A stretch of 64,000 nucleotides of DNA from Cellulophaga sp. L1A9 (GTDB lineage Bacteria > Bacteroidota > Bacteroidia > Flavobacteriales > Flavobacteriaceae), in contig NZ_CP047027.1 in assembly GCF_009797025.1 (NCBI RefSeq), positions 806,001-870,000 of the forward strand, written 5' to 3'. The notes beneath the pieces were generated by a model, which saw only the letters and a list, made by a program, of their open reading frames with translations, was not told the DNA's origin and did not search any database. Of the stretch, positions 62,490-64,000 are shown one piece after another (within the stretch, counting starts at the first letter, position 1; each line of letters begins with the position of its first letter). Position numbers and translations under genes: made by a program.

Positions 62490-63419
62490 TTACTTCTTAG
62501 GCAAAAATACTTCTGCCATCATACAACGTGCACTACCACCCCCACAAGTTTCAATAGTATTTAATGAACTATGAATGATTTCAGAATGCGCAGTAATGGC
62601 TTTTAGTTGTTCTGGTGTTAAACTAGTATAAGCAGCAGAACTCATCACTAAATAACGCTTGTCGTCTGCTCCTAATACTTGAAGCATATTCCCTGCAAAT
62701 TGATGCATTTGCTGTTCCGTAATTCTAATAATTTCTTTACCGTCATTATGTAAATGGTCTAGAACATTTTTGCGCTCTTTTTTATCATCAATAGTATCTG
62801 CACAAATGATAGCAAATGTTTCTGCTACTGCCATCATTACATTGGTATGGTAAATTGGCATACGTTTCCCGTCTACAGATTGATTGGCTGTAAAAATCAC
62901 TGGAAAATAATCAAAGTCCTCACAGAATTCTATAAACAACTCTTCATCTGCTCTGCCGGACAATGCACAATAGGCTCTTTTATTCGCTCTGTCCAAGGAA
63001 ATACTACCGGTTCCTTCTAGAAAAAAATCATCTTCTTCTGCGGAAGTATAATCAACAACATCAGTTATAGTAAAACCTTCTTCCTCTAAAATATCTAAGA
63101 TATCCTCACGCCGTTCATTTCTTCTATTTTCGGCAAACATTGGATACAAACCAACAATACCTTCTTTATGAAAAGAAACCCAATTGTTTGGAAAAATAGA
63201 ATCTGGAGTGTCAGGATTCACCGTATCATCCACCACTATTATATGTACTCCTTTTTCCCTTAACACTGCAACAAAAGCATCAAATTCTACCTGTGCTTTT
63301 TTATTTATTTCTATGTTTTTAAGATCAAGATCTTCTTGAAAAAAATTATTTACAGCCGTCTGCTCATTCATGCGAAAAGCAACTGGTCTTATCATTAAAA
63401 TAGTATTGGTAACTTGCAT
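62490..63419 (-). CDS. ctlX: CtlX-type citrulline-utilisation hydrolase (amidinotransferase fold)
   Basis: 309 residues of the guanidino-group-modifying superfamily. Characteristic of CtlX are the opening MIRPVAFRMNEQTAVNNFFQ, the acid-rich DTVNPDTPDSIFPNNWVSFH, FFLEGTGSISLDR (catalytic Glu), IYHTNVMMAV (catalytic His), and the C-terminal CGGGSARCMMAEVF (catalytic Cys). CtlX was linked to conversion of citrulline to ornithine in Francisella. It is cytoplasmic. It lies 68 bases after a second protein of the same fold. Confidence 0.92.
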   Translation of the reverse strand: MQVTNTILMIRPVAFRMNEQTAVNNFFQEDLDLKNIEINKKAQVEFDAFVAVLREKGVHIIVVDDTVNPDTPDSIFPNNWVSFHKEGIVGLYPMFAENRRNERREDILDILEEEGFTITDVVDYTSAEEDDFFLEGTGSISLDRANKRAYCALSGRADEELFIEFCEDFDYFPVIFTANQSVDGKRMPIYHTNVMMAVAETFAIICADTIDDKKERKNVLDHLHNDGKEIIRITEQQMHQFAGNMLQVLGADDKRYLVMSSAAYTSLTPEQLKAITAHSEIIHSSLNTIETCGGGSARCMMAEVFLPKK

Positions 63420-63487
63420 AAAACTGCTTTATTTTTTTTTATAAAATTATACTTTTGAGCCTATTAACTATAAATCTATAATGAAAT

Positions 63488-64000
63488 TTATGCTCTAATT
63501 AATGGCATTGTACTACAACGCAACAGGCCTTCTTGTTTAGAAATTTCAGCATACGCTATTTCTTCTACCGTGAAGCCTTTTTCTCTTAACCATGTATTTA
63601 ATCTAGTAAAGTTCTTTTCTGAAACAATAACCTCTTGAGAAATTGAAAATACATTACTAAACATCGTATACATTTCATCACTAGTAATTTCAAAAACGTT
63701 TTCTTTTCCAAAATAATCTACCAACCACTGGTACTCTTCTTCAATCAGAAAACCATTTTTATGTAAGATGGCCTTATCTTTTCCTATAGGTTGAAAACAA
63801 CAGTCTAAGTGCAATGCATTTTCACGTGCATTAGTTGATTTTCTAAGCTCAAATGATTTGACCTTTTTATTTGGAAAAAAATCTTTAATATATTCCACCG
63901 CAATTTTATTTGTTCTGGCAGTAATGTGATGTGAATAATTTTCAGCAGTATACGTACCTATAAATATATAATCATTCCAAGGCATAACATCGCCACCCTC
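63488..64000 (-). CDS. amidinotransferase/dimethylargininase-fold hydrolase, N-terminal part cut by window
   Basis: 171 codons visible. The frame runs off the right edge, so the ATG at 63983-63985 is internal: the preceding five codons read EGGDV, giving the family motif EGGDVMPWND. Other marks are NYSHHITARTNKIAVEYIKDFF, ALHLDCCFQPIGKDKAIL (catalytic His and Asp region) and the C-terminal LLRCSTMPLIRA, where the Cys corresponds to the catalytic nucleophile. This pattern fits arginine deiminase-like or dimethylarginine dimethylaminohydrolase-like enzymes, which release citrulline. With CtlX downstream, the pair may convert an arginine derivative to ornithine. Confidence 0.88.
   Translation of the reverse strand, partial: EGGDVMPWNDYIFIGTYTAENYSHHITARTNKIAVEYIKDFFPNKKVKSFELRKSTNARENALHLDCCFQPIGKDKAILHKNGFLIEEEYQWLVDYFGKENVFEITSDEMYTMFSNVFSISQEVIVSEKNFTRLNTWLREKGFTVEEIAYAEISKQEGLLRCSTMPLIRA

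Noticed and set aside
1..64000. CRISPR arrays, tRNA or rRNA genes, prophage or plasmid genes
   Set aside because: No regularly spaced repeats, no tRNA cloverleaf noticed, no phage structural or integrase genes; the only tandem repeat is the 7-base array at 52707-52742.

Overview
The window looks like a chromosomal segment of a member of the Bacteroidota, most likely Flavobacteriaceae. The DNA is AT-rich. Many short exported lipoproteins end their signal peptide in an SSC-type lipobox. Several genes are preceded by the Bacteroidota -7 promoter box TAnnTTTG rather than a Shine-Dalgarno sequence. Typical families of the group are present: an ECF sigma/FecR/STN-TonB receptor triad, DUF1343, DUF4212 with a sodium:solute symporter, CtlX, and an AcrAB/NodT-type pump. 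I saw no rRNA, tRNA, CRISPR array, prophage or intact insertion sequence. Both ends cut a gene: acs on the left and an amidinotransferase-fold hydrolase on the right.

Layout. 1-9400 (all minus strand) reads as an acetate or short-carboxylate module: InsA-like zinc-ribbon/HTH protein, porin, small and large symporter subunits, a terminator, a second unit with a symporter-fused histidine kinase and response regulator, and acetyl-CoA synthetase. 9600-13970 holds a GH114-like lipoprotein, two unrecognised exported proteins, a YbjQ/zinc-finger fusion and a small orphan. 14050-20400 is an RND efflux operon plus a small lipoprotein. 20750-26490 holds a dipeptidase, a lone receiver protein, a PurD-like ATP-grasp protein with a GNAT enzyme, and an exonuclease/GIY-YIG fusion. 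26490-30075 is a sulfur module (MBL/double rhodanese plus SulP) with a matching inverted repeat upstream of each gene. 30100-37810 holds a permease/M20 peptidase/epimerase operon, a divergent NamZ-like lipoprotein, and a run of regulators and small membrane proteins. 37811-46830 is mostly single housekeeping-type genes (sterol desaturase, YkgJ, QueE, HerA-like ATPase, metalloprotease, alpha/beta hydrolase, VOC). 46831-50230 holds a PAS kinase, folD and ffh. 50367-56251 is the cell-surface signalling locus. 56252-64000 holds an MtfA-type peptidase, argS, a four-gene operon ending in a BCCT transporter, and two guanidine-modifying hydrolases.

The strongest candidate for something new is the surface-signalling locus at 50367-56251. 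An ECF sigma factor, its FecR anti-sigma and an STN-TonB transducer lie head-to-head with a large lipoprotein. That lipoprotein consists of five cysteine-bracketed modules (two of one kind, three of another). The same two-part sequence, GTAGGGTTTTT, 12 bases, then GTTWTAA, lies at identical spacing before the anti-sigma/transducer pair and, on the other strand, before the lipoprotein. This suggests both are targets of the local sigma factor, so the lipoprotein would be the cargo of the system.

Limits: all family calls come from reading motifs by eye. No database search, structure prediction or codon statistics were run.
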